Source: CAJQND01 sp051010055 (lineage in GTDB: Bacteria; Pseudomonadota; Alphaproteobacteria; Rhizobiales; CAJQND01). Taken from it: 17,304 nt of DNA. The stretch is from contig JBPCVY010000078.1 of assembly GCA_051010055.1 (NCBI GenBank), positions 1 to 17,304 of the forward strand, read 5' to 3'. The notes below the pieces were generated by a model. That model worked only from the letters and a program-made list of their open reading frames with translations, was not told where the DNA came from and did not search any database. This document shows positions 1 to 7,293 of the stretch, piece by piece. Both the position numbers and the translations under genes were made by a program. Every line of letters begins with the position of its first letter. The first letter of the stretch is position 1.

Positions 1-1
1 C

Positions 2-433
2 ATCCACGGCATTGCAACAGGGAACAAAAGCGAGTTGGACGATCTTGTTGCCGCAAGCCTGGAAAGCGCCGGATTGTTCGAAGAGGTAAAGGACAGGCTC
101 CATTCGCCGGGAACCGGTCTGTCGGGCGGGCAGCAGCAGCGCCTGTGTATCGCGCGCGCCATTGCGGTTCGCCCCGAGGTTATCTTGATGGATGAGCCTT
201 GTTCGGCCCTCGACCCTATCGCAACAGCAAGGATTGAGGAGCTGATAGATGAGCTTCGCCGGGATTATACGATCGTCATCGTAACCCACTCCATGCAGCA
301 GGCGGCGCGCGTTTCCCAGCAAACAGCGTTTTTCCACCTCGGCTATCTGGTTGAGACAGGTGACACCGACCAGATTTTCACCAACCCCAGTGACCAGCGC
401 ACCCAGGATTACATTACCGGGCGTTTTGGATAG
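2..433 (+). CDS. pstB: Phosphate ABC transporter ATP-binding protein PstB (C-terminal part)
   Basis: This is the ATPase subunit of the high-affinity phosphate importer PstSCAB, acting on the cytoplasmic face of the inner membrane. The reading frame is open from base 2, so the gene starts outside the window and 143 residues are visible. Seen directly: the ABC signature LSGGQQQR (encoded near 119-142), Walker B as ILMDEP followed by the D-loop SALDP, and the H-loop histidine in IVTHSM. The Walker A motif lies upstream of the window. Dimerisation and ATP hydrolysis by this family drive phosphate uptake. The stop at 431-433 is 8 bases before phoU, so the two genes are almost certainly co-transcribed. 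A different ABC ATPase is unlikely, because phoU and phoB follow directly. Confidence 0.96.
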   Translation: MHGIATGNKSELDDLVAASLESAGLFEEVKDRLHSPGTGLSGGQQQRLCIARAIAVRPEVILMDEPCSALDPIATARIEELIDELRRDYTIVIVTHSMQQAARVSQQTAFFHLGYLVETGDTDQIFTNPSDQRTQDYITGRFG

Positions 434-441
434 GAGCCCCT

Positions 442-1152
442 ATGGCTGATCATATTGTTTCAGCATTTGACGACGATCTTGAAATTCTCAACCGCAACAT
501 TGCGCAAATGGGGGGGCTTGCTGAAGAACAGCTCGCAGCTTCCGTTGATGCGCTGGTGCGCAATGATCAAGAGCTTGCAAGCCAGGTCATCCGCGATGAT
601 GTGAAAATCGACGATCTGGAGCGGGAAATCGAAGAAAAGGCGATTTTGACAATCGCCAAGCGTCAACCGATGGCGCTCGATTTGCGCCAGATCATGACGG
701 CCATCAAGATTGCCTCCGACCTTGAGCGTATCGGCGACCTTGCCAAGAACATCTCAAAGCGCAGTTCAGCATTGAGTGATGAACGGCCGAAGAAAATCAT
801 CTCCGGGCTGAAGTCCATGGGCAAGCTTGCCCTCAACCAGCTAAAGAATGTGCTCGATGCCTATATTCAGCGTGATGCCGAGAAAGCGCGCCAGGTGTGG
901 CAGGACGACGAAGAACTCGATGCGATGTATAATTCGGTCTTTCGCGAATTGCTGACCTATATGATGGAAGATCCGCGCAATATTGGCATCTGCACCCATC
1001 TTCTGTTTGGTGCAAAAAATATCGAGCGGATTGGAGATCACGCAACAAACATTGCGGAGAATGTTCATTACCTCGTGCACGGTGTGCCTTTAATCGAAGA
1101 GCGGCCAAAGAGTGATGTCACCAGCGAAACCAAAATTGAAGTCGAAATCTGA
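442..1152 (+). CDS. phoU: Phosphate signalling accessory protein PhoU
   Basis: PhoU links the Pst transporter to the PhoR/PhoB two-component system and represses the Pho regulon when phosphate is plentiful. The 236 residues match the usual family length and form the expected two three-helix repeats. Each repeat carries the acidic metal-binding motif: DLERIGDLAKNI in the first half and NIERIGDHATNI in the second. The segment RQPMALDLRQI is also typical of the family. The ATG at 442 is preceded by AGGAG with good spacing. The gene is 8 bases after pstB and 25 bases before the chosen phoB start, so all three genes read as one operon. The Pho-box promoter must lie upstream of the window. Confidence 0.97.
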   Translation: MADHIVSAFDDDLEILNRNIAQMGGLAEEQLAASVDALVRNDQELASQVIRDDVKIDDLEREIEEKAILTIAKRQPMALDLRQIMTAIKIASDLERIGDLAKNISKRSSALSDERPKKIISGLKSMGKLALNQLKNVLDAYIQRDAEKARQVWQDDEELDAMYNSVFRELLTYMMEDPRNIGICTHLLFGAKNIERIGDHATNIAENVHYLVHGVPLIEERPKSDVTSETKIEVEI

Positions 1153-1177
1153 GCCACATACTCAACGGCTCGGCGCT

Positions 1178-1873
1178 ATGAATAAATCTGTTCTCGTTGT
1201 CGAAGACGAGGAAGCGATCCAGGTTCTTTTGAAATACAACCTGGAAGCAGAGGGCTTCCACGTTCGGTTAACCGATACCGGCGATGATGTCGGTATGATG
1301 ATCGACGAGGAACGCCCCGATCTCATCCTTCTGGACTGGATGCTGCCGGGATTGTCTGGCATTGAAGTGTGCCGGATGGTTCGCTCGCGGCCCGACACCC
1401 GTGAAATTCCAATAATCATGCTCACCGCCCGCGGCGAAGAGGCAGAACGGGTTCGCGGCCTTGCCACCGGTGCGGATGATTATGTTGTGAAACCGTTTTC
1501 CGTGCCTGAGCTGCTTGCGCGGGTGCGTTCCTTGCTCCGGCGGGTCAATATCCAACAAGTCGCCGATATGCTGAACATTGGCGATATAGAGCTGAACCGG
1601 CGCACCCGCCGGGTGAGCCGTGGCGAAAAAGATATCGATCTGTCGCCAACCGAGTTCCGGCTGCTTGAACATCTGATGGAAAATCCAGGCCGGGTTTATC
1701 CGCGTGAGGCATTGCAGGACGCCGTATGGGGCCGCGACATATACGTTGATGAACGCACGGTCGATGTGCATGTGGGCCGGTTGCGTAAGGCGCTCAACAA
1801 GGGCCGCAAGAAAGACCCAATCCGCACGGTGCGCGGCGTTGGCTATTCCTTCGACGAGCGCTACGCCGCCTGA
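1178..1873 (+). CDS. phoB: Phosphate regulon response regulator PhoB
   Basis: PhoB is an OmpR-family transcription factor that binds Pho boxes once phosphorylated by PhoR under phosphate limitation. The receiver domain (about 1-120) has the acidic pair D10/E11, phospho-acceptor D53 in LILLDWMLPG, T83 in IIMLTARG and K105 in VVKPF. The winged-helix DNA-binding domain (about 130-228) includes the PTEFRLLEHL segment, the recognition-helix region DERTVDVHVGRLRKAL and the closing RGVGYSF. The frame opens further upstream, at 1112, but I chose the ATG at 1178. It gives 231 residues, the normal length, and avoids a 41-base overlap with phoU. The upstream codons add a basic stretch with no family counterpart. 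No strong ribosome binding site is visible, so translational coupling to phoU is likely. Confidence 0.95.
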   Translation: MNKSVLVVEDEEAIQVLLKYNLEAEGFHVRLTDTGDDVGMMIDEERPDLILLDWMLPGLSGIEVCRMVRSRPDTREIPIIMLTARGEEAERVRGLATGADDYVVKPFSVPELLARVRSLLRRVNIQQVADMLNIGDIELNRRTRRVSRGEKDIDLSPTEFRLLEHLMENPGRVYPREALQDAVWGRDIYVDERTVDVHVGRLRKALNKGRKKDPIRTVRGVGYSFDERYAA

Positions 1874-1902
1874 GGCACCGGGTGCTCATTTCCCAATAAA
1901 AA

Positions 1903-1936
1903 TGGCCGGTTAAATCAACCCCCGATCAACCGGCCA
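1903..1936 (-). terminator. Intrinsic terminator for gcrA (minus strand)
   Basis: A perfect 9-base-pair stem, TGGCCGGTT paired with AACCGGCCA, encloses a 16-base loop. Read on the minus strand it is followed by TTTTTATT, so it suits the end of the gcrA transcript, 39 bases after its stop codon. On the plus strand the stem is not followed by a T tract, so its effect on phoB transcripts is probably smaller. Confidence 0.75.
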
Positions 1937-1944
1937 GATTAGAC

Positions 1945-1969
1945 CCTCTCTCCAGGTGAGGGAGGTTTT
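1945..1969 (+). terminator. Intrinsic terminator for the pstB-phoU-phoB operon
   Basis: CCTCTCTC pairs with GAGGGAGG (8 pairs including one G-U) around a 5-base loop, and TTTT follows directly. It lies 72 bases after the phoB stop and immediately before the convergent gcrA stop codon. With the neighbouring stem at 1903-1936 it makes a back-to-back terminator pair. Confidence 0.65.
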
Positions 1970-1974
1970 ACAGC

Positions 1975-2484
1975 TTACCCCGTGCGCCGGCGCCGGCGCC
2001 CATGGGCGGGTTGATGAGCGACTTGCACGTGGTGTTCGCAATATGGGTGCCCGGTTTTGGGCGTTGCCCCACAGAAGCAAAACTCATCGGTTCCCGGATC
2101 GCCAATCGGCCAACGGCAGGTGCGATCAGAAAGCTGCAGTATATCGCAGCGTGATCCCGGCGGCAGCTCAACTGCGCGTATGGGTGATGGCGTTGGTTCT
2201 GGAAGGGTTTCTGCGGCTTCTTCAATTGCTGCTTTTAAAGCTGCAGAACCGGCGCTATGGAATGAGGGGGTTGCCTTTGATGGATGGCTCGGCTCGCGCG
2301 TGCGGCGTTGCTTTGGCTTGGCTGCCCGGGAAGGGGTTGCGCGGCCGGAAAGTCCCAGGCGGTGAACCTTGCCGATAACGGCGTTTCTTGTCACCCCACC
2401 AAGCCTGTTAGCAATTTGACTGGCGCTCAAGCCTTCCGCCCACAGCTTTTTAAGAATTTCGACCCGATCATCCGTCCACGCCAT
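1975..2484 (-). CDS. gcrA: Cell-cycle regulator GcrA
   Basis: GcrA is an alphaproteobacterial sigma-70 cofactor that activates promoters carrying methylated GAnTC sites, and so coordinates S-phase genes with CcrM methylation. The 169-residue protein begins MAWTDDRVEILKKLW, the typical N-terminal helix-turn-helix start, and continues with RNAVIGKVHRLGL (residues 33-45). The middle (about 50-110) is basic and Pro/Ala-rich, as expected of the linker. The C-terminal RNA-polymerase-binding part has CRWPIGDP (123-130), FCFCG (135-139) and YCEHH (148-152). GGAGG lies 7 bases before the ATG. A nearer ATG, 5 bases upstream, is out of frame. The gene is monocistronic, with its own promoter region containing two GAnTC sites and its own terminator. 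Confidence 0.97.
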   Translation of the reverse strand: MAWTDDRVEILKKLWAEGLSASQIANRLGGVTRNAVIGKVHRLGLSGRATPSRAAKPKQRRTREPSHPSKATPSFHSAGSAALKAAIEEAAETLPEPTPSPIRAVELPPGSRCDILQLSDRTCRWPIGDPGTDEFCFCGATPKTGHPYCEHHVQVAHQPAHGRRRRRTG

Positions 2485-2520
2485 AACATTCCTCCGCCGA
2501 AAATACGATTTGGGTGCTCA

Positions 2521-2544
2521 GACTCCACCCGCCAGCACCGAATC
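2521..2544. promoter_or_regulatory. Two GAnTC (CcrM) methylation sites upstream of gcrA
   Basis: GACTC at 2521-2525 and GAATC at 2540-2544 lie 37 and 56 bases upstream of the gcrA start. GAnTC is the CcrM target and GcrA itself responds to it, so these sites are candidates for methylation-dependent control of gcrA. The sites are plain to see; the regulation is inferred from Caulobacter and rhizobial biology. Confidence 0.5.
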
Positions 2545-2595
2545 GCGATGATACGGTGCGAAAATCTCACTAATACTCAGAAAACACTACATGTC

Positions 2596-2618
2596 GTAGT
2601 CTGTGATCTGGAGACTAC
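2596..2618. promoter_or_regulatory. Perfect inverted repeat next to a TATATA box (candidate operator)
   Basis: GTAGTCT (2596-2602) and AGACTAC (2612-2618) form a perfect 7-base inverted repeat with a 9-base spacer. A further ACTAC at 2586-2590 makes three alternating copies of the ACTAC/GTAGT core. The repeat abuts CTATATAAG (2619-2626), which could serve as a -10 element for rightward transcription toward argD. No good -35 box is visible, so a regulator-dependent promoter is possible. The binding protein is unknown. Confidence 0.4.
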
Positions 2619-2624
2619 TATATA

Positions 2625-2693
2625 AGCCGCCTGCGAAGCAAGATTCCGTGGTTCTTTTTGCTTCTGTTTTCCCCAGATAATCGTTGGGCGGCT
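2625..2693 (+). other. Nested-stem RNA structure in the argD upstream region
   Basis: AGCCGCC (2625-2631) pairs with GGCGGCT (2687-2693). Inside that, GAAGCAA (2635-2641) pairs with TTGCTTC (2658-2664). Two nested perfect 7-base stems just after a possible -10 box suggest a structured 5' leader or a small RNA. I do not recognise a known riboswitch class here, and chance pairing in G+C-rich DNA cannot be excluded. Confidence 0.35.
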
Positions 2694-2728
2694 CTTCGGA
2701 ACCGAAAATGCGCAGCGTCACCAATAGG

Positions 2729-2743
2729 TTAACAATGTATTTA
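2729..2743. promoter_or_regulatory. CtrA-like half-site pair
   Basis: TTAA (2729-2732) and TTTA (2740-2743) are separated by 7 bases, one mismatch from the CtrA consensus TTAA-N7-TTAA. The pair lies 202 bases upstream of the argD start codon and 245 bases upstream of gcrA. CtrA controls gcrA in Caulobacter, so a site in this divergent region is plausible but unproven. Confidence 0.35.
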
Positions 2744-2870
2744 CGCCCACTGCCATGTGACGGTTTGACTCAGTTGGAAAACGGGCTGCAGTTGAGGTTG
2801 CCAGAGATCATCGCCGCCGTTGACCTTAAGGGGTGTTATTGGGTAAGTTCGGCAAGCGAAATGCAAGCGG

Positions 2871-2897
2871 TGCCGCCGGATGACTGGCGGCATTTTT
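2871..2897 (+). terminator. Intrinsic terminator (possible attenuator) before argD
   Basis: TGCCGCC (2871-2877) and GGCGGCA (2886-2892) form a perfect 7-base stem with an 8-base loop, followed by TTTTTCTTTC. It ends 47 bases before the argD ATG and no gene precedes it on this strand, so it would end a leader transcript or a small RNA. An identical GCCGCC at 2813-2818 could pair instead with the same 3' arm, giving the mutually exclusive pairing expected of attenuation. That regulatory role is inference. Confidence 0.65.
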
Positions 2898-2944
2898 CTT
2901 TCGCACAGCTACTCCTCATGCATTGAGAAGGCCGGAGAAACAAC

Positions 2945-4132
2945 ATGTCTGGTTCAATTTTTGGAACGTACAGCCTCACGGAGTTTGCCCTTGTCAAGGG
3001 TCAAGGCACGCGCGTTTGGGCTGATAACGGCCAGGAATATCTGGACTTTGGTGCAGGCATTGCGGTGAACAGCCTCGGGCACGCTCACCCGCATCTTGTT
3101 GAGACACTGCAAGATCAGGCGACAAAACTCTGGCATGTGTCCAACCTTTACCGGATTGCCGGCCAGGAGCGCCTTGCTGACAGGCTGACGGATGCAACGT
3201 TTGCCGACAAGGTATTCTTCTGCAATTCAGGTGCTGAGGCGATGGAATGCGCTATAAAGGTTGCCCGCAAGTATCACGCCGAAAAAGGCAACCCGGAGCG
3301 CTACAAGGTAGTCACGTTCGAAGGCGCCTTTCATGGACGGACCCTTGCAACAATTGCAGCCGGCGGCCAGGAAAAACACCTTGCCGGATTTGGCCCAAAG
3401 GTTGAGGGCTTTGATCAGGTGCCGTTTGAAGATGTGGACGCGCTCAACGCTGCGATAACCCCTGAGACAGCGGCCATATTGATTGAGCCCATCCAGGGGG
3501 AAGGCGGTGTGCGCCCGGTCTCGGGTGAGTTCTTACGGAAATTGCGCAAGATTTGCGATGAGCACGGTTTGCTTTTGATTTTTGATGAGGTTCAGACCGG
3601 CATGGGCCGCACGGGAACACTTTTTGCCCATGAGCAGGCTGGTGTTACCCCTGATATTATGGGGACTGCGAAGGGCATAGGTGGCGGTTTTCCACTTGGC
3701 GCCTGCCTTGCGACAGAGGATGCGGCAAGCGGCATGACCGTGGGCTCCCACGGCTCGACATTTGGCGGCAATCCGCTCGCCTGCGCCGTCGGCAATGCGG
3801 TTCTCGACATTATGCTTGAAGATGGTTTCCTTGCGAGCGTACGCGAAAAGGCGCGCTCTTTGAACCAGAAACTTGGCGGGCTCGTGGGCAGTCATCCAGA
3901 CGTTTTTGAAGCCGTTACCGGCGAGGGTTTGTTGCTTGGCCTGAAATGCAAAAAGCCAGTAGGCGAGGTTATGAATATGGCCGTGAAACATGGCTTGTTG
4001 ACCGTTTCGGCTGGTAACAATGTTTTGCGCCTGGCGCCGCCGTTGGTGGTTTCCGATGAAGAAATTGAGAAAGCAGTTAAACTGCTCGATGAGGCAGCTT
4101 GCGAGCTGGAAGCTGAGACCGTAGGAGAGTAA
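2945..4132 (+). CDS. argD: Acetylornithine aminotransferase
   Basis: This class III PLP-dependent aminotransferase converts N-acetylglutamate semialdehyde to N2-acetylornithine in arginine synthesis; many homologues also act in lysine synthesis. The 395 residues are the normal length. Seen: SGAEA (95-99), the PLP phosphate contact; FEGAFHGRT (125-133); EPIQGEGG (181-188); the cofactor aspartate D214 in IFDEVQTGMGRTG; and Schiff-base lysine K243 in AKGIGGGFP. CCGGAGA precedes the ATG with good spacing. It is the first gene of argD-argF-hslO and ends 4 bases before argF, so the two are translationally linked. The intrinsic terminator upstream suggests leader control. A related succinylornithine or GABA aminotransferase role is less likely, given argF next door. 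Confidence 0.94.
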   Translation: MSGSIFGTYSLTEFALVKGQGTRVWADNGQEYLDFGAGIAVNSLGHAHPHLVETLQDQATKLWHVSNLYRIAGQERLADRLTDATFADKVFFCNSGAEAMECAIKVARKYHAEKGNPERYKVVTFEGAFHGRTLATIAAGGQEKHLAGFGPKVEGFDQVPFEDVDALNAAITPETAAILIEPIQGEGGVRPVSGEFLRKLRKICDEHGLLLIFDEVQTGMGRTGTLFAHEQAGVTPDIMGTAKGIGGGFPLGACLATEDAASGMTVGSHGSTFGGNPLACAVGNAVLDIMLEDGFLASVREKARSLNQKLGGLVGSHPDVFEAVTGEGLLLGLKCKKPVGEVMNMAVKHGLLTVSAGNNVLRLAPPLVVSDEEIEKAVKLLDEAACELEAETVGE

Positions 4133-4136
4133 ACTG

Positions 4137-5069
4137 ATGGCTGAAGTGCGGCATTTTCTGGACCTTGATAATTTTGACGCCGCAACTTTGCGCGGCATTC
4201 TCCATGCCGGGCGGTCGATGAAAGATGCCCGCGCAGGACAGCCGCGCGGCGCCGAAGACCAGAACACGCCACTCAATGGCAATATCCTGGCAATGATTTT
4301 CGAAAAGCCGTCTACCCGGACGAGAGTTTCCTTTGATGTCGGCATGCGTCAGCTTGGCGGTGAAACCATCGTTCTGGCGGCAAATGACCTGCAGCTTGGG
4401 CGCGGTGAGACGATTGCGGACACAGCGCAGGTTTTCTCGCGCTTTGTCGATGCGATCATGATCCGCTCAACCGACCACAACAAGGTTGCCGAGCTTGCCG
4501 AATGCGCCACCGTGCCGGTTATCAATGGCCTCACCGACTTGTCGCACCCGTGCCAGATCATGGCTGATGTTATGACAGTTGAAGAGCACAAAGGGCCGAT
4601 TGGCAATAAGGTGGTTGCCTGGTCGGGAGACTGCAACAATGTTGCAAATTCCTGGATACACGCTGCTGCGGTGCTCGGGTTTGAATTGCGCCTTGGGTGT
4701 CCGGATGTGCTGGGGCCCAAGGAGGCGCTTTTGGACTGGGCGCAAGGGATTAATCCAGAAATTGTGCACATTGTTGATCCCGCACAAGCGGTGAAAGGTG
4801 CTGATGTTGTTGTTACGGATGTCTGGGAGTCCATGGGTGCGGAAAACACCGCAAACCTGCACAACCTTCTGCGCGGCTACCAGGTGGACGATAAACTGAT
4901 GAGCAACGCCAAGCCCGATGCGGTATTCATGCACTGCCTGCCGGCGCGCCGCGGCGAAGAAGTGACCGCTGATGTCATTGACGGGCCACAATCAGTTGTA
5001 TTCGATGAAGCGGAAAACCGTCTTCATGCACAAAAGGCAATTCTCACCTGGTGCATGGGCGCCGCGTAG
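4137..5069 (+). CDS. argF: Ornithine carbamoyltransferase
   Basis: This enzyme transfers the carbamoyl group from carbamoyl phosphate to ornithine, making citrulline in the arginine pathway. The 310 residues match the anabolic, trimeric type. Seen: the carbamoyl-phosphate motif STRTR (59-63), HPCQ (137-140), the ornithine-binding DVWESMG (228-234) and HCLP (266-269) with the catalytic cysteine. GGAGAG lies within the last codons of argD, and the start is 4 bases after the argD stop. The stretch TANLHNLL after SMG is ordinary OTCase sequence, and I see nothing favouring the N-acetylornithine variant. hslO follows after 26 bases. Confidence 0.96.
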   Translation: MAEVRHFLDLDNFDAATLRGILHAGRSMKDARAGQPRGAEDQNTPLNGNILAMIFEKPSTRTRVSFDVGMRQLGGETIVLAANDLQLGRGETIADTAQVFSRFVDAIMIRSTDHNKVAELAECATVPVINGLTDLSHPCQIMADVMTVEEHKGPIGNKVVAWSGDCNNVANSWIHAAAVLGFELRLGCPDVLGPKEALLDWAQGINPEIVHIVDPAQAVKGADVVVTDVWESMGAENTANLHNLLRGYQVDDKLMSNAKPDAVFMHCLPARRGEEVTADVIDGPQSVVFDEAENRLHAQKAILTWCMGAA

Positions 5070-5095
5070 CAGAACTTGCCAGCAGGACAAGCTGA

Positions 5096-6085
5096 ATGAA
5101 CCAGGAAAGCAGTTTGGTCGAGGAACTCGCCCAAAACCTATTGGGCGACGATATTGTCACGCCGTTTGAAGTTGAAGCACTCGGCGTGCGCGGGCGTGTG
5201 GTGCGTCTTGGCGATGCGGTAACCGCGTTGATTGAGCGGCACAATTATCCAGCAATCGTTTCTGCGGTTCTGGCGGAAGCTGTGGGGCTTGCGGCACTGC
5301 TTGGCACGACATTGAAGTTTGACGGCAAGTTCATACTGCAAACCCGCACAGATGGCCCGATCGATATGATTGTGGTGGATTTCGTGACGCCGGGCAGCGT
5401 GCGTGGATATGCCCATTTCGATGCCGAAAAGGTTGCAGAAATGGAGGCGGCCGGGAATACCGGCTCGCAGCATCTGCTGGGTGTTGGCCATCTTGCTATG
5501 ACCATCGACCAGGGCCCGGACATGGAGCGCTATCAGGGAATTGTGGCTCTTGAAGGTGTATCGCTGGCGCAGGCCGCGCACGATTATTTCCAGCAATCAG
5601 AGCAAATCCCAACCGAAGTCAGGCTTGCCGCAGGCCCGGTCATCGCCATTGGTTCAGAAGGGCGCGAGACGTGGCGCATGGGCGGTATCCTCATCCAGCA
5701 TCTGCCGCGCGAGGGAGAAGCCAGCCCGATGGAACTTTCCTCCGGCGATGCCCCTGAAGGTACGGGCACGGAAGGGCTTGATGAGCTGGAAGAGTGGGTG
5801 CGCGCCAAAGTGTTGATGGAAACAGTGGAAGATCACGAGCTGCTTGATCCCACCCTGACAACCGACAGGCTGCTTTTCCGGCTTTACCACGAAGACGGAG
5901 TGAGGGCGTATAACCCGCAGCCAGTGGTCCACAGTTGCCACTGTTCGCGCACACGCATTCAAACGGTTATTGAGGGCTTCACGGCTGAGGAAATTGCCGA
6001 GACCGCTGTTGACGGAAAAATTGTCGCCACGTGCGAATTTTGCGCCGAAACCTATGAGTTTGATGCAGGCAATATTGGCGGTTAA
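5096..6085 (+). CDS. hslO: Redox-regulated chaperone Hsp33
   Basis: Hsp33 is a cytoplasmic holdase switched on by oxidative unfolding. The N-terminal domain (about 1-240) contains typical patches such as GDGPIDM-like TDGPIDMIVVDF and the HLLGVGHLAMTID region. The C-terminal zinc switch has all four cysteines: C281 and C283 (CHC) and C313 and C316 (CEFC). With 329 residues it has the slightly longer form common in alphaproteobacteria. AGGA precedes the ATG by 10 bases. It follows argF by 26 bases, probably in the same transcript, and its stop is only 7 bases from the convergent argE stop, with no clear terminator between them. Confidence 0.95.
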   Translation: MNQESSLVEELAQNLLGDDIVTPFEVEALGVRGRVVRLGDAVTALIERHNYPAIVSAVLAEAVGLAALLGTTLKFDGKFILQTRTDGPIDMIVVDFVTPGSVRGYAHFDAEKVAEMEAAGNTGSQHLLGVGHLAMTIDQGPDMERYQGIVALEGVSLAQAAHDYFQQSEQIPTEVRLAAGPVIAIGSEGRETWRMGGILIQHLPREGEASPMELSSGDAPEGTGTEGLDELEEWVRAKVLMETVEDHELLDPTLTTDRLLFRLYHEDGVRAYNPQPVVHSCHCSRTRIQTVIEGFTAEEIAETAVDGKIVATCEFCAETYEFDAGNIGG

Positions 6086-6092
6086 TTAGTAG

Positions 6093-7256
6093 CTAATCAG
6101 CAGCAACGTGGGCAACGAGCCTATCCATGAACGCCTCGCACGCGCTTACCTGTTCAAGGCTCACATACTCATCCGGTTTATGGGCTTGGGCAATATTGCC
6201 GGGCCCGCAAATGACCGTTGGAATATCAATTTTCTGAAAATGGCCTGCCTCGGTCTGGTAGGAAACCGCGTAGGTTTCGTTCTGGCGGGCGAGCGCCATA
6301 ACAAGTGTTTCTGCCGGAGAACCATCCTCAGGCACCAGCGCTGGCACAGCCAACGCAATCCGGTTTTCAATGCCAGTTTCAGTGCTTACCGCGTGCATAT
6401 CGGGGATGAGTTTTTCCGAGAATGCGTTGATGCGCGCCAGAACTTCTTCGGCGTCATCACCCGGTAGTGCGCGCATCTCCCAGTCGATACGGCAGTGAAG
6501 GGGGGTGATGTTCAACGCGGTGCCGCCTTTTATGACCCCAACCTGGACCGTTGAATAGGGTGGTTCATACCGCCCGGATTTGTCGATACGTGCGCGGTAC
6601 TCGACCGAAATCCGGTTGATTTCGCCGATAATCTCGCCCGCATACATAATCGCGTTAACACCCCGGTGCGCCAGGGAGGAATGGCTTTCAAGCCCGGTGA
6701 CCTCGGTGACAAAGTTGTAGCCACCCTTATGGGCATTCACCACCGTCATGTCGCTGGGCTCGCCCACAATCACCGCGCGCGGCTTTGGCAGGTGCTCTTT
6801 CATGTGGTCGATGAGAGACTTGACACCGGTGCACCCCACTTCCTCATCATAGGAAAACGCGAAGTGAACAGGGGTCTTGGGATTTGCGGCAACCATGTCC
6901 GGAACCCGGGAAAGGGCAATTGCAATAAACCCTTTCATATCGCATGCGCCGCGGCCATAGAGCTTGCCGCCGCGTTCAACCAGCGCAAACGGGTTGCTTG
7001 ACCAGGCCTGGCCTTCAACTGGAACCACATCGGTGTGTCCCGAAAGCACAATGCCGCCTTCATCCTGTGCGCCGATTGTGGCGTAGAGATTTGCCTTGGA
7101 ACCGTCCTCATTGGGAACAAGCAGGCTCTCAATTCCCCAGCCGGCGAGATAATCCCGCACAAAGCTGATAAGTTCCATGTTCGAAAGACTGCTTGTCGTA
7201 TCGAAGGAAATCAGCTTTTCCATCATCTCGCGCGCAGGAATGTGCTTGCCGGTCAT
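6093..7256 (-). CDS. argE: Acetylornithine deacetylase (M20 family)
   Basis: This zinc hydrolase releases ornithine and acetate from N2-acetylornithine, the substrate that the ArgD reaction makes. The frame is open to 7355, but I chose the ATG at 7256 (387 residues, begins MTGKHIPAREM). It is preceded by AAAGGA, and upstream codons would overlap trkH. Metal and catalytic residues are visible: H74 and D76 in SGHTDVVP, bridging D106 in YGRGACDMKG, the E138-E139 pair in YDEEVGC, and the late histidine in AQAHKPDEY. The dimerisation domain lies near the middle (about 180-290). It is the last gene of the leftward apaG-trkH-argE group, 37 bases after trkH. A succinyl-diaminopimelate desuccinylase role is less likely on motif grounds. 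Confidence 0.92.
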   Translation of the reverse strand: MTGKHIPAREMMEKLISFDTTSSLSNMELISFVRDYLAGWGIESLLVPNEDGSKANLYATIGAQDEGGIVLSGHTDVVPVEGQAWSSNPFALVERGGKLYGRGACDMKGFIAIALSRVPDMVAANPKTPVHFAFSYDEEVGCTGVKSLIDHMKEHLPKPRAVIVGEPSDMTVVNAHKGGYNFVTEVTGLESHSSLAHRGVNAIMYAGEIIGEINRISVEYRARIDKSGRYEPPYSTVQVGVIKGGTALNITPLHCRIDWEMRALPGDDAEEVLARINAFSEKLIPDMHAVSTETGIENRIALAVPALVPEDGSPAETLVMALARQNETYAVSYQTEAGHFQKIDIPTVICGPGNIAQAHKPDEYVSLEQVSACEAFMDRLVAHVAAD

Positions 7257-7293
7257 GATGATCCTTTCATATGGCGGTTGGTCAGGTCTCAAA

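Noticed and set aside
1956..2625. Several long plus-strand frames over gcrA and its promoter
   Set aside because: They are shadows of the well-supported gcrA gene, with biased Arg/Gly/Ala composition and no motifs.
2684..2926. Open frame of 80 codons before argD
   Set aside because: There is no ribosome binding site or recognisable domain, and it runs through the terminator hairpin. Only its last 21 codons are mentioned, as a speculative leader.
3533..4345. Open frame of 270 codons antisense to argD and argF
   Set aside because: It lies opposite two clear enzymes and has no family motifs.
6070..6100. ATTAG/CTAAT repeat between the hslO and argE stops
   Set aside because: The 5-base A+T-rich stem without a T tract is too weak to call a terminator.
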